Positions 31,855-44,079 of a stretch of 64,000 bases of DNA are shown here, one piece after another. Source of the stretch: Beta vulgaris subsp. vulgaris (lineage: Eukaryota > Streptophyta > Magnoliopsida > Caryophyllales > Amaranthaceae). Where the stretch lies: positions 39,764,543 through 39,828,542 of the forward strand of contig NC_079202.1 in assembly GCF_026745355.1 (NCBI RefSeq), written 5' to 3'. The notes beneath the pieces were generated by a model. That model had not been told where the DNA came from, did not search any database, and was given only the letters and a program-made list of their open reading frames with translations. The first letter of the stretch is position 1. Every line of letters starts with the position of its first letter. The position numbers and the translations under genes were made by a program.

Positions 31855-33817
31855 TGTAATATCCCGTACCTAAGTAATATTAATTGTCGGATTAATTATG
31901 GATTAAATCTTATTAAACTAACAAAAACAAAAATTATAGATATCAAAATGTATAATAAGCTATTTTAAGTTTCCTTTATTTAATCTAACTTGTGGACAAT
32001 AGAACAAGTATATACTTAAGCAAGCAAATTACAAAAATGTCCCTATGAGTCTAGCACTCTAGCCCATCTTCTTCCTTCCCTTTTTCTTCTCTGCAAATTT
32101 GTTTGTAGTGTTCACACATGAAATCAAACCCTCTAACTCTATACTACAACGCTCATGTCAGAAATCTTCTCCATTAGTCAATAAAGTTGCTACAATATCT
32201 CATAAAATCCGGGAAGAAGCCCCCAAACTTTGAATTATCAACCTTCTTCCATTAATGTATCTTGACCCCAAATTCATATTTTTCACATGATAAACTGATC
32301 AACAATAGGAGCATAGCTTCCCATAATTTCTATAAATACCGGTTGATGATTCCATTGAACCACAAGCAAAAATCAGAACAAGTTGTAATCAAATTTTTCT
32401 CTCACCTCCATTATTACCCTCTTCCTTCTTCTCTGTTTTGGGCAAGCTGCCCAACACCGCCACGACACCACCAACAACAACATCGTCATCAACCAAGCGC
32501 CCTGTGCACCACCACGACATCACTAACCACCACTTGCGTCACCGTCGCCACCACGGTCATCACTTAACCACGCATACCCTTCCTTTCTCTCGCTACACCC
32601 ACTCGCAGCACCTTTCTCTCTCCTCGACTCATCTGAACGAACCACCTTCGTCACTCCGACGAACCACCCTCAAGCTCACTGCTGCATTCTCCATTTCCGG
32701 CGAAGCACTGCTGTCGCACGTCCTCTGCCACAAGGTATATGAACCATGTTCTGTTTCCTTTCATTTCTCTCTTGATATAATGTTAGAGTTCTGCTTTACT
32801 AGTTTAATGATGATTTGTGGGCTCATTTAATATATGAGCCTGATTATTGATATATGGGCCTAAATATGACAAACATATTAAGATGTAATCTAGATAAGCT
32901 AATGCATCCTAAGGTCTAACTATTATATCATAAATCCATGTACAAACTTGTTAAAAGTAATCAACCTATATATATTACTATTCTAATTCTTCAACTCTAA
33001 CGTTAGTCATAAAAACTTGATCTAATTTATTGTCATGTGAACAAGATAAATTAATTACTACAAAATTTGACTTAATTTACATACATACGGAAACTCTTAA
33101 CTCATACATATCCACTAAATCATGGGTAAGCATACTTTACTGATAATCAAAATAAGTTCTAATGTGAGTTAGATGTACGAAAATAAAATGATTATTTTAA
33201 ATGAAGGAGGTTATGATAATAATATGACTTCATGTAATTTCTCAATAAGTAATATAGGCAAAGACATATAAAAAAATATATAGGAGATAAGTCTTAAGGT
33301 TAAGATAATTATTAATATTGCTTAATTATTGATTAGATTAAGAGAAAAAAGGGATATTACAAGCCTCCCCCGACTATCAAAGTTACTAAGCAGGATTTGA
33401 GGTAACGTCTACTGCTAACACGCATTCCTTTCTAAATATCTGTTTTATGTTGATATTTATAATGTTTATGTTAAATGTATGCTTTTATGGATTGCGGGAT
33501 ATGAATTTTTTTTTTTTTGAACATGATATTTCATGACGTTACGTAATTTATCATGAATTGCAAAAGATTAAAGAATATGATTTCCATGATGATTGTGAAG
33601 TATAATGTATAAATAAAAAGAAATGGAACATGATAAACAAAAGTGAAAGATGGTTCTTGGCAGTACGATGTTATGTTGGTCGTGCACGTACCGTTCTATC
33701 CTATGGGGAAACGCCACCTTCTGGTTAGGGGCAATTGTCCCTGGTGCACCGCACTATGCATGGCTTTATGCCACTTCTGGTAGGGACATTGTCCCTGGTG
33801 GCTATTGCCCTATGATT

Positions 33818-33850
<33 letters not shown>

Positions 33851-34389
33851 GGAGACGTCCCTATATGTTATACTCGCCAAGATACCAATAAGATAATTAT
33901 GATGATGATTATGATATAAAGATAATAATGAATTTATGTTTACATAAAATGTTTATGAAATGTTTTACTCTATTCTCTCTCCTCCCTGTTTGCAACTAAA
34001 TGAATTGAAATGAATTTACGATGTTAGAGTAGTATGTTACTGGGTCGGCTATGACGTTTTGCTTTTCTGTTTTAGGTAATTACGGGGATGACGGAATGGC
34101 GTAGCAGTGAGGAATAATTACTACTTAAATTATGCAGACTCTTATTAATATGTATTATAAGCTTGAGAACATTAGTTTATGAACCTTAATTATGTTTCAC
34201 CTAGTTATTTACGCATTTCTAAGTTAGTTATGAAGTTTAATATTATAAAGTTACGTTCTTTAACGAACTTATGTTGCTTGTATTTCCAAAAGGAAAGTAC
34301 GGCAGTAACGCACCGACTAAGTTAAGTCTTCCGCTGCTAATTAAGAGTTAATTAATGAATTAACGATGCTTAGAAGTCGGGGCGTTACA
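31855..34389 (+). mobile_element. Solo LTR of a Ty3/gypsy-type element, perfect TSD
   Basis: It starts TGTAATATCCCG and ends GGGGCGTTACA, similar in plan to the Tekay-type LTR to its left but of another family. ATTAG flanks both sides (31850-31854, 34390-34394), so the internal part was lost by LTR-LTR recombination. A TATA box TATAAATA lies at 32331-32338. It holds two strong hairpins (33727-33744 and 33781-33797) and an (ATG)n tract (33817-33850). The His/Thr-rich ORFs at 32262-32830 belong to the LTR and are not host genes. Confidence 0.85.
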
Positions 34390-34394
34390 ATTAG

Positions 34395-35003
34395 AATTCA
34401 ATCAAAAAAAGGTTGCAATGCATGATTAAAGAGCGAAATAGTTGATACAAAGATTAACATGGGTAATCCATGACAACAAAAGAATGGGTAAAAAAAGCTT
34501 GAATTAACCTGGAAAAAGGAGCTTCTTGGGAAGAAAACGAGGAGTATAGAAACCCAGAAAGAAGGGTTCGATCCAAAATGGGGAGAAGCGAAAGGAGGAG
34601 AGAGAAAGAGAGGGAAAGATTTCCTGTTTAGGAGAGGTGGGGGCGAAGAGAAGAGACGTGTAAAATTAACGTTTGCTTCAGAAGTTGGGCATCATCAATC
34701 ACTAATTTTGGACTGTTTTTGCCACTTTTTGTAATGTATCCAAGTGCCTCTAACTACAAGTACAAGTTTTTTGAAAGAGACAAAGGGGAAATTTTACGAT
34801 TTGAAAAAGACAAACTAGAGGAAAATGTGGATATTCCTCATGTTGAGAATGAAGGAAAGAATTGAGGATAAGTTGTGAAATCAATTCATGGGGTGTAATT
34901 TATATTGGTATGAATATCTTATTTGTAAAAAAAAAAAGTAATATGGATTTTGCTATGCGTAGATAGACTAATTGACCAAATTGGTAAAAAAAAAGTGACT
35001 GTC
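34395..35003. other. Intergenic stretch between solo LTR and LINE
   Basis: No gene is supported. At 34510-34640 a purine-rich segment resembles, on the minus strand, a CT-rich plant leader with a possible donor (CCAG/GTTAATTC at about 34510). No coding exon follows. Confidence 0.35.
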
Positions 35004-35213
35004 AAAGATAATTTGGTGGTTATAACAAAATTTACAATTCTAAGACTTTAAAGTAACGCCTCTCTCTAGAATCTAGAGCACCTCTCTCTAACAATCCTTG
35101 ACTAGCAAGCTAAAAACAGAGTACACATTATCTGAACCCAAAATTCCTTCCCTAAACTTGGAAAATAGAAACTACTGCAACTTCTTTCTACCCGGTCTTT
35201 TCAAACTCAAACA

Positions 35214-36365
35214 ATGAACTATCCCTACCCAGATTTCAATGAAGCTTTCAGTGGTCCATTGAAAAGGATGGGGCCAAAAATAAAATCTGAATTTGGAGAT
35301 ATACTGCCGGCAGATGTGATTTATCCAATGGCAGTGGTAGGAAAATTTAAAGATGTGAGGCACTTCTCAGCCCCACAAATTCAAGACTGGGTATCCTCAT
35401 GCTGGATCTCACAAAACGAAATTAAAGTAGAAAAAGTAGGAAACATCTTTTTTTTCTATTGCACTAGCATGGAAGACCGAGATAATTTAATAGCCCAAAG
35501 AATGACAAGTTTTCAAGGAGCGTTTCTAATATTAAAATGCTGGTTTGCAAGTGCCTCTATAAGAAGTTTTGATTTCTCAAAAGCTCCCATGTGTATTAAA
35601 GTAAAAGGTATCCCTCTCACTTCAAATTATCCTCATGTAGCAAGAAGAGCTTTGCAAAAACTAGGGGAGGTGATCACATTTGATGAGGCCTCCCTAGTGG
35701 ATGGCCCAAAAGAGTATGTCCGTACAAAGGTAAAGATTGATCTAGATAAACCACTAGTCCCTGGATACTTTTATGATCAATATCAAGAAGGCCAATTCCA
35801 GTGGGTGGATTTCAGATATGAAGAGATTTTCACATTCTATAAGAAATGTGGAAAAATAGCGCACAAATTGAATAGATGCAAACTGTCTAGAGATGATGCC
35901 CAACGTGAGTTTGGGAGAAGAATGAGAGCAGTCTGTATCAAACATGAAAATCTCATGGTTAGCCATCCTTTATCTGCATGTTATTCCAACAAAATAATAG
36001 GTCTCAGAAGGATTGAAGTTTTAAGAACTTTCATATTCGACCTGCTAGAGTTCCCATCCAATGAAATCCCTGTCAACTCAAATTTTTCTGATTCCTCGTC
36101 ACAATCGTCTGGAATAACTCCCCTGAGATTAAAGAAAAGAAAATTCGCCGGAGAATGCTCCCAAAACCAAAAACGAAAAAGGTACTCATCTGATTCTTCT
36201 CGTGAAGATGACCCAACTGGAGATCGTGAGCCTTTATGGGTTAGACGAAATATTACCAATCCAGGTCAACTAGTAATCCAAAAGGAGTCCAATTCTCTAA
36301 AGCAAGAGGTAAAAGGAAAAAACCACATAGTCCAAAATCAAGCTCTCATAAGCCAGAATTCTTAA
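35214..36365 (+). CDS. LINE ORF1, DUF4283-type RNA-binding protein
   Basis: A 383-codon ORF remains open. Its N-terminal half is a DUF4283 domain, as in plant L1 ORF1 proteins (DWVSSCWISQNEI, FLILKCWFASASI, CIKVKGIPL). A CCHC zinc knuckle should follow, but the site reads FYKKCGKIAHKLNRC, so the first Cys is a Phe and the knuckle is probably not functional. The C-terminus is basic and Ser-rich. ORF1 normally coats LINE RNA. The start is the first Met after the CT-rich leader. Confidence 0.8.
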   Translation: MNYPYPDFNEAFSGPLKRMGPKIKSEFGDILPADVIYPMAVVGKFKDVRHFSAPQIQDWVSSCWISQNEIKVEKVGNIFFFYCTSMEDRDNLIAQRMTSFQGAFLILKCWFASASIRSFDFSKAPMCIKVKGIPLTSNYPHVARRALQKLGEVITFDEASLVDGPKEYVRTKVKIDLDKPLVPGYFYDQYQEGQFQWVDFRYEEIFTFYKKCGKIAHKLNRCKLSRDDAQREFGRRMRAVCIKHENLMVSHPLSACYSNKIIGLRRIEVLRTFIFDLLEFPSNEIPVNSNFSDSSSQSSGITPLRLKKRKFAGECSQNQKRKRYSSDSSREDDPTGDREPLWVRRNITNPGQLVIQKESNSLKQEVKGKNHIVQNQALISQNS

Positions 36366-37348
36366 AATCTAGTCTTCTCTTCTGCTCCAAAAATGGCATC
36401 GGAGAAGTCAAAGAAAAGATTGGGTAATCAGAGTATTCATGAGGATAAAGAATGGTCAAAGAAACAAAGGATGCAGCAGAGTATAACCAAGGCTATAGGG
36501 GGAGACTTTAAGCACTTTAGCCAGAAGGCATTTAATGGGGTCATGGGGAACAATTGGAAGCAAGAGAAAGGAAAAAGCAACTCAGGAAGCGCACAAATTC
36601 AAAAACCTTGGCTTAAGACCAGTCCGTCATCACTTAAGTGAGCCAACTACTCCACATTTATACCCAGACATTCTCTCCCCCGTTCAAAGTTTTCTATCTC
36701 AATATTGGCCCCAGTTAAAAATGCCCAAACCATTATACCCCTGGAGTATTAATGAAAGATGCCCAAACCATTATACCCCTGGAGTATTAATGGAGGAAAG
36801 AGAGTCTTTGTGGGCGGAAGCCACAGAGACGTCTAAGAGAACTATCAGTTCACTTAGGAGCATTAACTATAGTTCCTTTTATGTGTCCATTATCTCTGTC
36901 ATTCCCCCTGAAGTTTCCAAAAAAGCCCACCTACCTGATTATTTATGTCAGAAAGAACTTAAAGTCTTTGACATAACTAGTATTTATACTCCAGGAAGCT
37001 TCATTGCACCGTACCAACATGTGCTCTCTCATCACTTACTTTCCCCAATTTTTCCAATCCCACCAAAAAAAAGAAGAAATATTCCCAAATAAGGCCTTCC
37101 TATAAGATGAGGTGGAAGAGTTTGAGATACATAATGGGGCTTTATGGCTAACAATCACATAAATTAAACATACTTACTTTCCATACAAATCCTCTTAGTG
37201 ACCCCTTCTTACCTTATCCCTTAAGAAGAAGTATTTTCCCGCCACGGTATGAATTCACTCATTGGGGAAACCCTTCCCCTTATAATTCTCCCGTCACTAG
37301 CCCAGAAGAGTCCGCAATGGGCTCAAGTGAAGAATCTGAAGAGTCATT
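36366..37348 (+). pseudogene. LINE region between ORF1 and the CACTA-like insert
   Basis: Broken ORFs (from 36393 and 36535) probably continue the C-terminal part of ORF1, but they share no domain I recognise. A 38-bp tandem duplication lies at 36721-36793 (ATGCCCAAACCATTATACCC twice). Similar broken sequence resumes after the insert at 38741-39477. Confidence 0.5.
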
Positions 37349-38737
37349 CACTAGTAGAATAAATGCTTATTGCTGCGGTCATTAAGTGGCCTATTACGGC
37401 GATTTTGGCCGCGCAGCAATTAAGGGGGCAGCAATAATAGGTAATAAATATATTGCTGCGGTTTTAAACCGTAGCAATAGGCCAAGATATTTCTGCGGTT
37501 CGCAGCCAAAACCGCAACAATAGATTTATTTTTTTATTTAAAAAACACAACTTATTACTGTGGTTTTTGCCCAAAACCGTAGCGATAGGCCCCGATACAG
37601 GCAAATTTTTTTTTTTGTAATTAAATTTAAAATATTAAAATCTATTACAAAAATATGCAATGACAAGGAGTCATAATTAGTAGGTTATTGTCACAGATGA
37701 GGTTATTCTAACACATAATCAAGGAGTTCTACTGCTTGTCTTAAGCAATATTTCAACTTCCATTACAAACATGTAACTTGCTTGTCCTATAGTAGTCTGT
37801 AAATGAAGCTAGTTGCATCCGAAACTGACACATCCAAAACAAATCAACTCATAAGAATCAAAACTCTCTTTTATATTAAAACTCACCCATCATCAACATC
37901 ACATTGCATATTATAACAAATACTTATTGTAGCAGGTGTGAGATTATATTAGCATATCACCTATAGTCTGTAAAATCTATAACAAAAAAAATAAGAAACA
38001 GATATAAAAAATATATTACAAAAAATAAAAATAAAAGACAAAGAAGGAAACGAAACAAAAGGAAACGAATAAAAGGGAATGAAAAACAAAAACGAAAAAA
38101 AAGGGAAAAAAAGGAAAAGAAAAAGTTTGTTTCTCGTGAAAAGCCGGAGAACCACGAACGATGAAGATGGAGAACGACGAACCGAGAACGACGAACGACG
38201 AACGAACGGTGAGAGGAGTAAAAAACCTTCCGGTCTGTAGAGTGAGGAACGAACCTAGAACTGTGAACGACGAGGTGAACGGACGAACGAACGGGAGGAA
38301 GCAAGCGAACGGCGAAAGGAGAGAAGTTAGGGTGAGAGGCGTGAGGGTGAGAGGGTGAGAGAGGAGAGAGGCGTGAGATGTGAGTGAGAGAGGAGAGGCG
38401 GTTTTTATCAAAACCCTAGATCTTTAGCCCTAGATTTTTAAATATTTTTTAAGGACCTCTTGCTGCAGTTTTTGTCAAAACCGTAACAATATATTAAAAT
38501 AATATTATTTTATATTATTTCAATATATTGATGCGGTTCTTGCTAGAAACCGCAACAATATGTTTCGTAAAAAAATTCAAAAACTTTATGTTGAAACTAT
38601 ATTGCTGCGGTTTTCGGCCGAAATTGCAGCAAAATAGTTATTTTATATTTTTTCTTTTCTTTTTACGTGATATATTGCTGCATATGGGTAAAACCGCAAC
38701 AATACCACCGCAACAATAAGCAATTATTCTACTAGTG
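37349..38737. mobile_element. CACTA-like non-autonomous element 2, inside the LINE
   Basis: The ends CACTAGTAGAATAAATGC and GCAATTATTCTACTAGTG are inverted repeats flanked by ATT on both sides (37346-37348, 38738-38740), a perfect 3-bp CACTA TSD. Like element 1 it carries subterminal ATTGCTGCGGTTTT...AAACCGCAGCAAT hairpins, about three on the left and four on the right, but more diverged. The 38150-38400 middle is purine-rich on the plus strand with GAACGACGAAC repeats. No transposase is present. It is 1389 bp. Confidence 0.88.
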
Positions 38738-39477
38738 ATTTACCTTTCCTAGCCCACCTTTGAAAAATTAGGAAAAGGGTATGTCTACCCCTGAATCCTC
38801 AAATTTGTCCAAAATTGTTGAGCCCACAAGATCCCTCCTTTTTGAAACCCAACCCAAAAATGTGCCGACCCACCAAGGGTCCTTTATCAAGTCTTGGCCC
38901 AAAGATCAGGGCGCATCCTCTCTCTGCCTTCCTAAAGCCCATCATGCTTTGAAGAATTATCCTGAAGCCAACGCCTTAAATGAAGAAATCTTCTTCTTAG
39001 CCAATTCAGATCTAGACTCTCTGGATCTGAATAAAATGGACTTGGACACCTCGTCTCCCTCAGCCCTCTTTGAGTAAGGTACAAATGTCTCTTCCTTGTT
39101 AACCATTAGAGGCCCAATTTTAAAACCGAAAAAAAACCAAACTTCAAATAAAAAAAGAAAGGGAAGCCCAGAGGAAGAAGTTGGGAAAAAGCTTTAACAA
39201 GGGATGTTACTCTGCTACATTCTGGGGAGGAAGGAAATATATAAAGGAAAAGACGACCAAGGAGGCTTGGATTTCTGAAGAGAAGGCAAATAGTCCTAAT
39301 GAAGAAAATGGGTACTGGGTTCCGGTCCAGAAGAAAAGAAAGTTTCAAAAGGATTACAAAGGAAAAAAAGGTTATGAAGTATGGCCTAAGTGAAGGAGAC
39401 TCAAAAACTGGAAGCTTTGAGGAAGTAGAGGCACTTAGGGGTGTGGAAACTGGCCTAAAGTATCTCCCAACAGTGAT

Positions 39478-42400
39478 ATGAGAGCTTGTCCGTGGAACTG
39501 CCGGGGATTCAAATCTGCAGACAACCCGGTGCTTCGCTATCTGTCATGGATTGTCGGCAATAAAACTTTAGATTTTCTTTTTCTCTTTGAAACAAAAACA
39601 TCAGTAGTTGAATTAGAACCTTGTGTGTATAAATTAGGGTTCTCGGAGTTTGTAGGCTTTAATGCAGTAGGCTGAGCAGGAGGATTATTTTTGTGTTGGT
39701 CAAGTAAAATAGAAGTCTCAATCCTCTTTATCTCTAAGAACTATGTTTGTTGTAATATAAAGGATGAAAGTAATGTTTCGTATTATGTGACTTGTATATA
39801 TGGAGCCCCTGTCCCGGGGGACAGAAAGCAGGTTTGGGATACAATTTGAGCTTTTGTTTGGAGTCATCCAGGACCACATATAGTTCTAGGTGACTTCAAC
39901 CAAGTAGAAATCTCTTCGCAAAAATTAGGAGGCAACTCCATCATTCAAGGATGGAAACAATTCAGCGAATGGAAGAGTCACTGTAGTTTCATGGAAATCC
40001 CATTCTATGGAGTTCCCTTTACTTGGACAAATAACCAAAAAGATAACTTGCCTATCTTTGAAAGACTAGATAGAGCCTATTGCAATAATGAGTAGAGGGA
40101 TTTATTTTGCCATGCTCAAATCATTAACTACCCAATTTTCTTATCTGATCATGCCCCCATCTCTTAGAGTGTAATCCTGAAAGGATAAAAAAACATAGAC
40201 CTTGTAAGATTGAATCATGGTGCCTGACTTTGAGGAAATTGAGAACCTTATAAAAGAGGCTTGGGAAACGAACCTAAAAGGTTCCTCATTATACGTTGTC
40301 CAACGAAAACTAGGCCAAGCTAAATCAAAATGCAAAAAATGGTGCTTAGAATACAAAAGGAAGATAAATTGGAATGGGAGACTACCAATCATGATCTAAC
40401 AACCCTGCAACAGAATCTGGATCAAGTTGAGGGGCAAAACAAAGAGCTAAGGGTTGGGAAGGAAGCAAGAATGGCTATGGACATAAAACTAGAATATTGG
40501 AAACAAAGAGCCAAGGCAAATTGGGATAGACAAGGAGACAAACCAACGACATATTTTTTTAAAAAAGTGTCAAAATGTGTCAAAACAAGAATGAAATCAA
40601 AGCAATTAAGAACAACGAAGGATATTGGATCAGTTCATAAAAGGATTTTAGCCAAAGAATTTGTAGATCACTTTGAAAATCTCTTCAAGGGCCTGAATGA
40701 ATAGTCAAAATGACTTGACTCAAGAGATTAAAAAGCTGGGCGGAACCAATGTCGACTCTATCGGACCAACACATATTGCATTTGAACAGAGAGTTTACCA
40801 AAGAAGAAGTTGAGGCTGCAGTGAAAAGTTTGAAAGGTCTAACCTCGCCTGGACCTGATGGGATTCCCCCTGTCTTTATCCAAAAAGAATGGTCAACATG
40901 TGGAAGTGAAATAACAAAAGCAACACTTGACATTATCAAAGGAGGCTTTATGCTCAAGGAGTCGAAAAAAACACACATTGCTCTAATACCCAAAGTGGAC
41001 CGTCCATACCAAGTAAGCTAGTTCAGCCCCATTACTCTATGTAACTCTTCCTACAAAATCATTGCAAAAATGTATTATACGAAGATTACAACCTCTCTCG
41101 AAGGACCTAATAGGGGATTTCCAAAGTGCATTTGTGCCAGGGAGATCAATCAACGACAACTGCATCATAGCTCATGAGATAAACTATTTGAAAAAAAGGA
41201 AGACAACATCCTCTTTCTCCCTAATATTGAACCTAGACCTCAACAAAGCTTATGATAGAGTGAATTAAAAATTTGTGGAGGAAGTTCTGATCAAGATCAA
41301 AATGCCCCCACTTTGGATTCACTTAATTATGCAGTGCCTAAAAACCGTCTCTTATTCGGTACTTGTGAATGATGAACCTTATGGAAAAATAACACCAAGA
41401 GTAGGTCTGCGGCAAGGAGACCCCTTATCTCCCTACAATTTCATTCTATGTATGGAGACCCTTTCAAGGAAGTTTGTTATCCATTAGGATAAAGGAGTGT
41501 TAAGGGGTTTAAAAATCTCACAAAGGGAACCGGAAATATCACACCTTCTCTTCGCGGATGATGCACTATTCTCCTTAAAAGGCACTCTACAAAACTGTTG
41601 GAATGTAAACGCCACACTGAGAGAATTCTGCTCCCTATCTGGGGAAATGATAAATCAAGATAAATCCTACGCAGTTTTCAGCAAAAATACTCCAAGAAAA
41701 ATTTGCTCGTCTCATGCAAAAAGGGTTGAAAGTTCAAACAAAAGAAAAGCTGGGAAAATAGTTGGGTCACCCGATGGATGTGGATGGGAGAAATCTAACC
41801 ATATTCTAAGATCTCCACCAAAAGGTTGAAGCTACTATTCAGGTTGGAAATTTATTCATCTAAACTTGGCAGGGAAAGTTATTATAAACAATAGCATTCT
41901 GATAGCATATGTCTCGCATATGATGTCGACGTACATGATTCCAAAAAAGGTTCTCAAAAACATCTCCTCCTCGCTCCTTCGTTACTGGTGGAATACCAGT
42001 AAAGGAAAGAAACCCATATACTGGAGAAAACGAGAAGTCCTTGAAGAACACAGAAATAATGGTGGTATATACGGGCCTGAAAAATCTAACAATCTTGAAC
42101 CAGGCAACACTATTCAAACAAGCATGGAGGATAAATCAGAACAACCAATTATTGGTTAGTAAACTCTTGCAAGCCAAGTACTCTCCGAACTGGTTTTTAA
42201 ATAGTATGCATGGAAAAATTTCGGTTAATTGTTCATGGAGTGGGAGGAGCATCATGAGGAGTGTTAATAGTATGGCTTAGGGTGTTGGATTCATTGTGGG
42301 AGATGAAAAAAGTGTAAACATCACGGAACATATTAGTACGGGTTCTAAACCCCTGCTCTTCAAACAAAGGACACAAGAACAGGAAACAAACAAGCCTTTC

Positions 42401-43749
42401 TAGGTGTCGAGTCTAATAGCCATCCTATAAAAATGGGACACTGTGGGTGTTGGATTCATTGTGGGTGACGAAAAAAGTGTAAACATCACGGAACATATCT
42501 GTACGGGTCCTAAACCTCTACTCTTCAAACAAGGGACACAAGAACAGGAAACAAACAAGCCTTTCTGGGTGTCGAGTCTAATAGCAATCCTAAAAAATGG
42601 GACACTGTAATTCTCAACCAATGGTTCGACAAAGAAACGATGAAGAAGATAAGATTAGAGCATATCCCTCTTGAAGAGTGGAAAGACGACCTCTATTGGA
42701 TAACATCTGCAAAGGGAGAATACTCAACTAAATCAGGCTACCGGTTCCTTAAAAATGGTGACACGTCAAAGGGGAAGCCGCAACAATTCTGGAAGGAATT
42801 ATGCAAACTCAAAATTTGGCCAAAATGGAAGTTTTTCTATTGGAAGTTATACAATGGTGTCTTAGCCACCAGAGTTAAACTTAGGAGGAAGAAAATCCTA
42901 AGCGAGAGTCTTTGCCCACTATGTGGGAAGCACGAAGAATATGAAAATCATGTGTTCAAGAATTGGGAATTCGCAATGAGAATTTGGAAAAGTTCAACCT
43001 TAGGAGTGATTGCTAACCAACCAAAGGAAATGGGTATAAGGGACTGGTCAAGGAACTGGTTGTGGTTCCTGATGAACCAAGAAGATGTGGAAGAAATTAA
43101 GGTCTTTGAATTCATGGCTATTCTCTAGAGTGTGTGGCTACTGAGAAAAAGAAAGTCTTCAATCCTTCTAGCATGACAAGCCCTATTATAGTATTCGATT
43201 GGATTAAGCAATGGAAAGAAAGATGGATTTCCACAAAAGATCAAGGCCCAATCAAAGGAAAAAAAACAAGACCATGTTTTATCGAAAGTATCTGATCAAA
43301 AGATAAACAACATGTCTTAGAATAGAAACTGGTCCCTGGAGGCCCAAGGGAACGTCTTAATTGTGAATGGAGCTTGGAAGGCCCAAAAGAACAAAGAAGG
43401 AGGGAAAGAAGCGGCTTATGGGTGGGTCATATCGGAAAAGGGAATGATAAGTGCTCGAGGGAAGGAAAAAATATGTTCAAGTACACCAAGCCAAGCGGAA
43501 GCTTATGCATTACTATATGGGATATTAGGAGCACAAAAGAAAGGACTTCAGAGTTCGAAAATATGGTCTGATGCAAAGTGCATAGTGGAAGGATGCAGAA
43601 ATCCATCAAATATGGAGGTGGATATTAGAACCATCATTTCGGATATCCTTTTACTATTAGGAAAATTCTCTTCTGTTATTTTATTTCATGTACCTAGACC
43701 TAAGGTGAATCTTGCTCATCCCCTTGTAGTAGAAGCAAGGGAAGAGTGA
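39478..43749 (+). pseudogene. LINE ORF2: endonuclease, reverse transcriptase, RNase H, broken
   Basis: The start MRACPWNCRGF fits the apurinic-like endonuclease opening, and VLGDFNQV (near 39890) and SDHAPIS (40144-40164) are its later catalytic blocks. The reverse transcriptase has SPGPDGIPP, LDLNKAYDRVN, GLRQGDPLSPY and FADDALF (41551). A zf-RVT-like region (KWKFFYWKL ... CPLCGKHEEYENHVF) follows at 42760-42960. The RNase H at 43363-43749 keeps SQAEAYALLYG and WSDAKCIVEG but has Asn where the first catalytic Asp is expected (VNGAWK). Stops include 39673, 40687 and 41268. Confidence 0.88.
42281..42610 (+). repeat. 165-bp tandem duplication in LINE ORF2
   Basis: Copies starting GGTGTTGGATTCATTGTGGG at 42281 and 42446 are about 90% alike. 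The period of 165 is a multiple of three, but both copies contain stops. Confidence 0.88.
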
Positions 43750-43802
43750 ATTCTCCCTTTATGTTGTATGAATCTTTGTAAAAAAAAAAAAGATAATTTG
43801 GT

Positions 43803-44079
43803 AAAAAAAAATTGTCTGGCGACAAATCGGTAAAAAAAAAAAAGAGTTCCGACGACATCTAGGCCAAATTTTTTTCTATAATATTCTGATTTGATCAAAA
43901 CATGCATTTTATAAGATTTTCGAGTTGCGTAAATAATGTGTAGTGACAAGATAAGTTAATTAGATAAAAATACAAAAAATTTATATAAAAGGCATATAAA
44001 TGCACATATTGAATGTTGATCAAGCTGAAAAATTGTAGAAAATATGGCCAAAATGTCGCTAGGCATCCATTTTGATTAG
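43803..44079. other. AT-rich intergenic stretch
   Basis: It has poly-A runs and short ORFs without domains, between the LINE target site and the copia-type LTR remnant. I see nothing functional. Confidence 0.45.

Larger units (their letters stand above)
35018..43788 (+). mobile_element. L1-type LINE, near full length, with nested CACTA-like element
   Basis: A 14-bp TSD AAAGATAATTTGGT (35004-35017 and 43789-43802) encloses ORF1, an ORF2 with endonuclease, reverse transcriptase, zinc-binding and RNase H parts, and a 3' A-tail (43780 onward). This is the hallmark of target-primed insertion. Without the 1.39-kb CACTA-like insert it is about 7.4 kb. ORF2 has many stops and a 165-bp duplication, so it is dead. 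Confidence 0.9.

Noticed and set aside
32262..32830. His/Thr/Ser-rich ORFs
   Set aside because: Inside the solo LTR; low-complexity, no domain.
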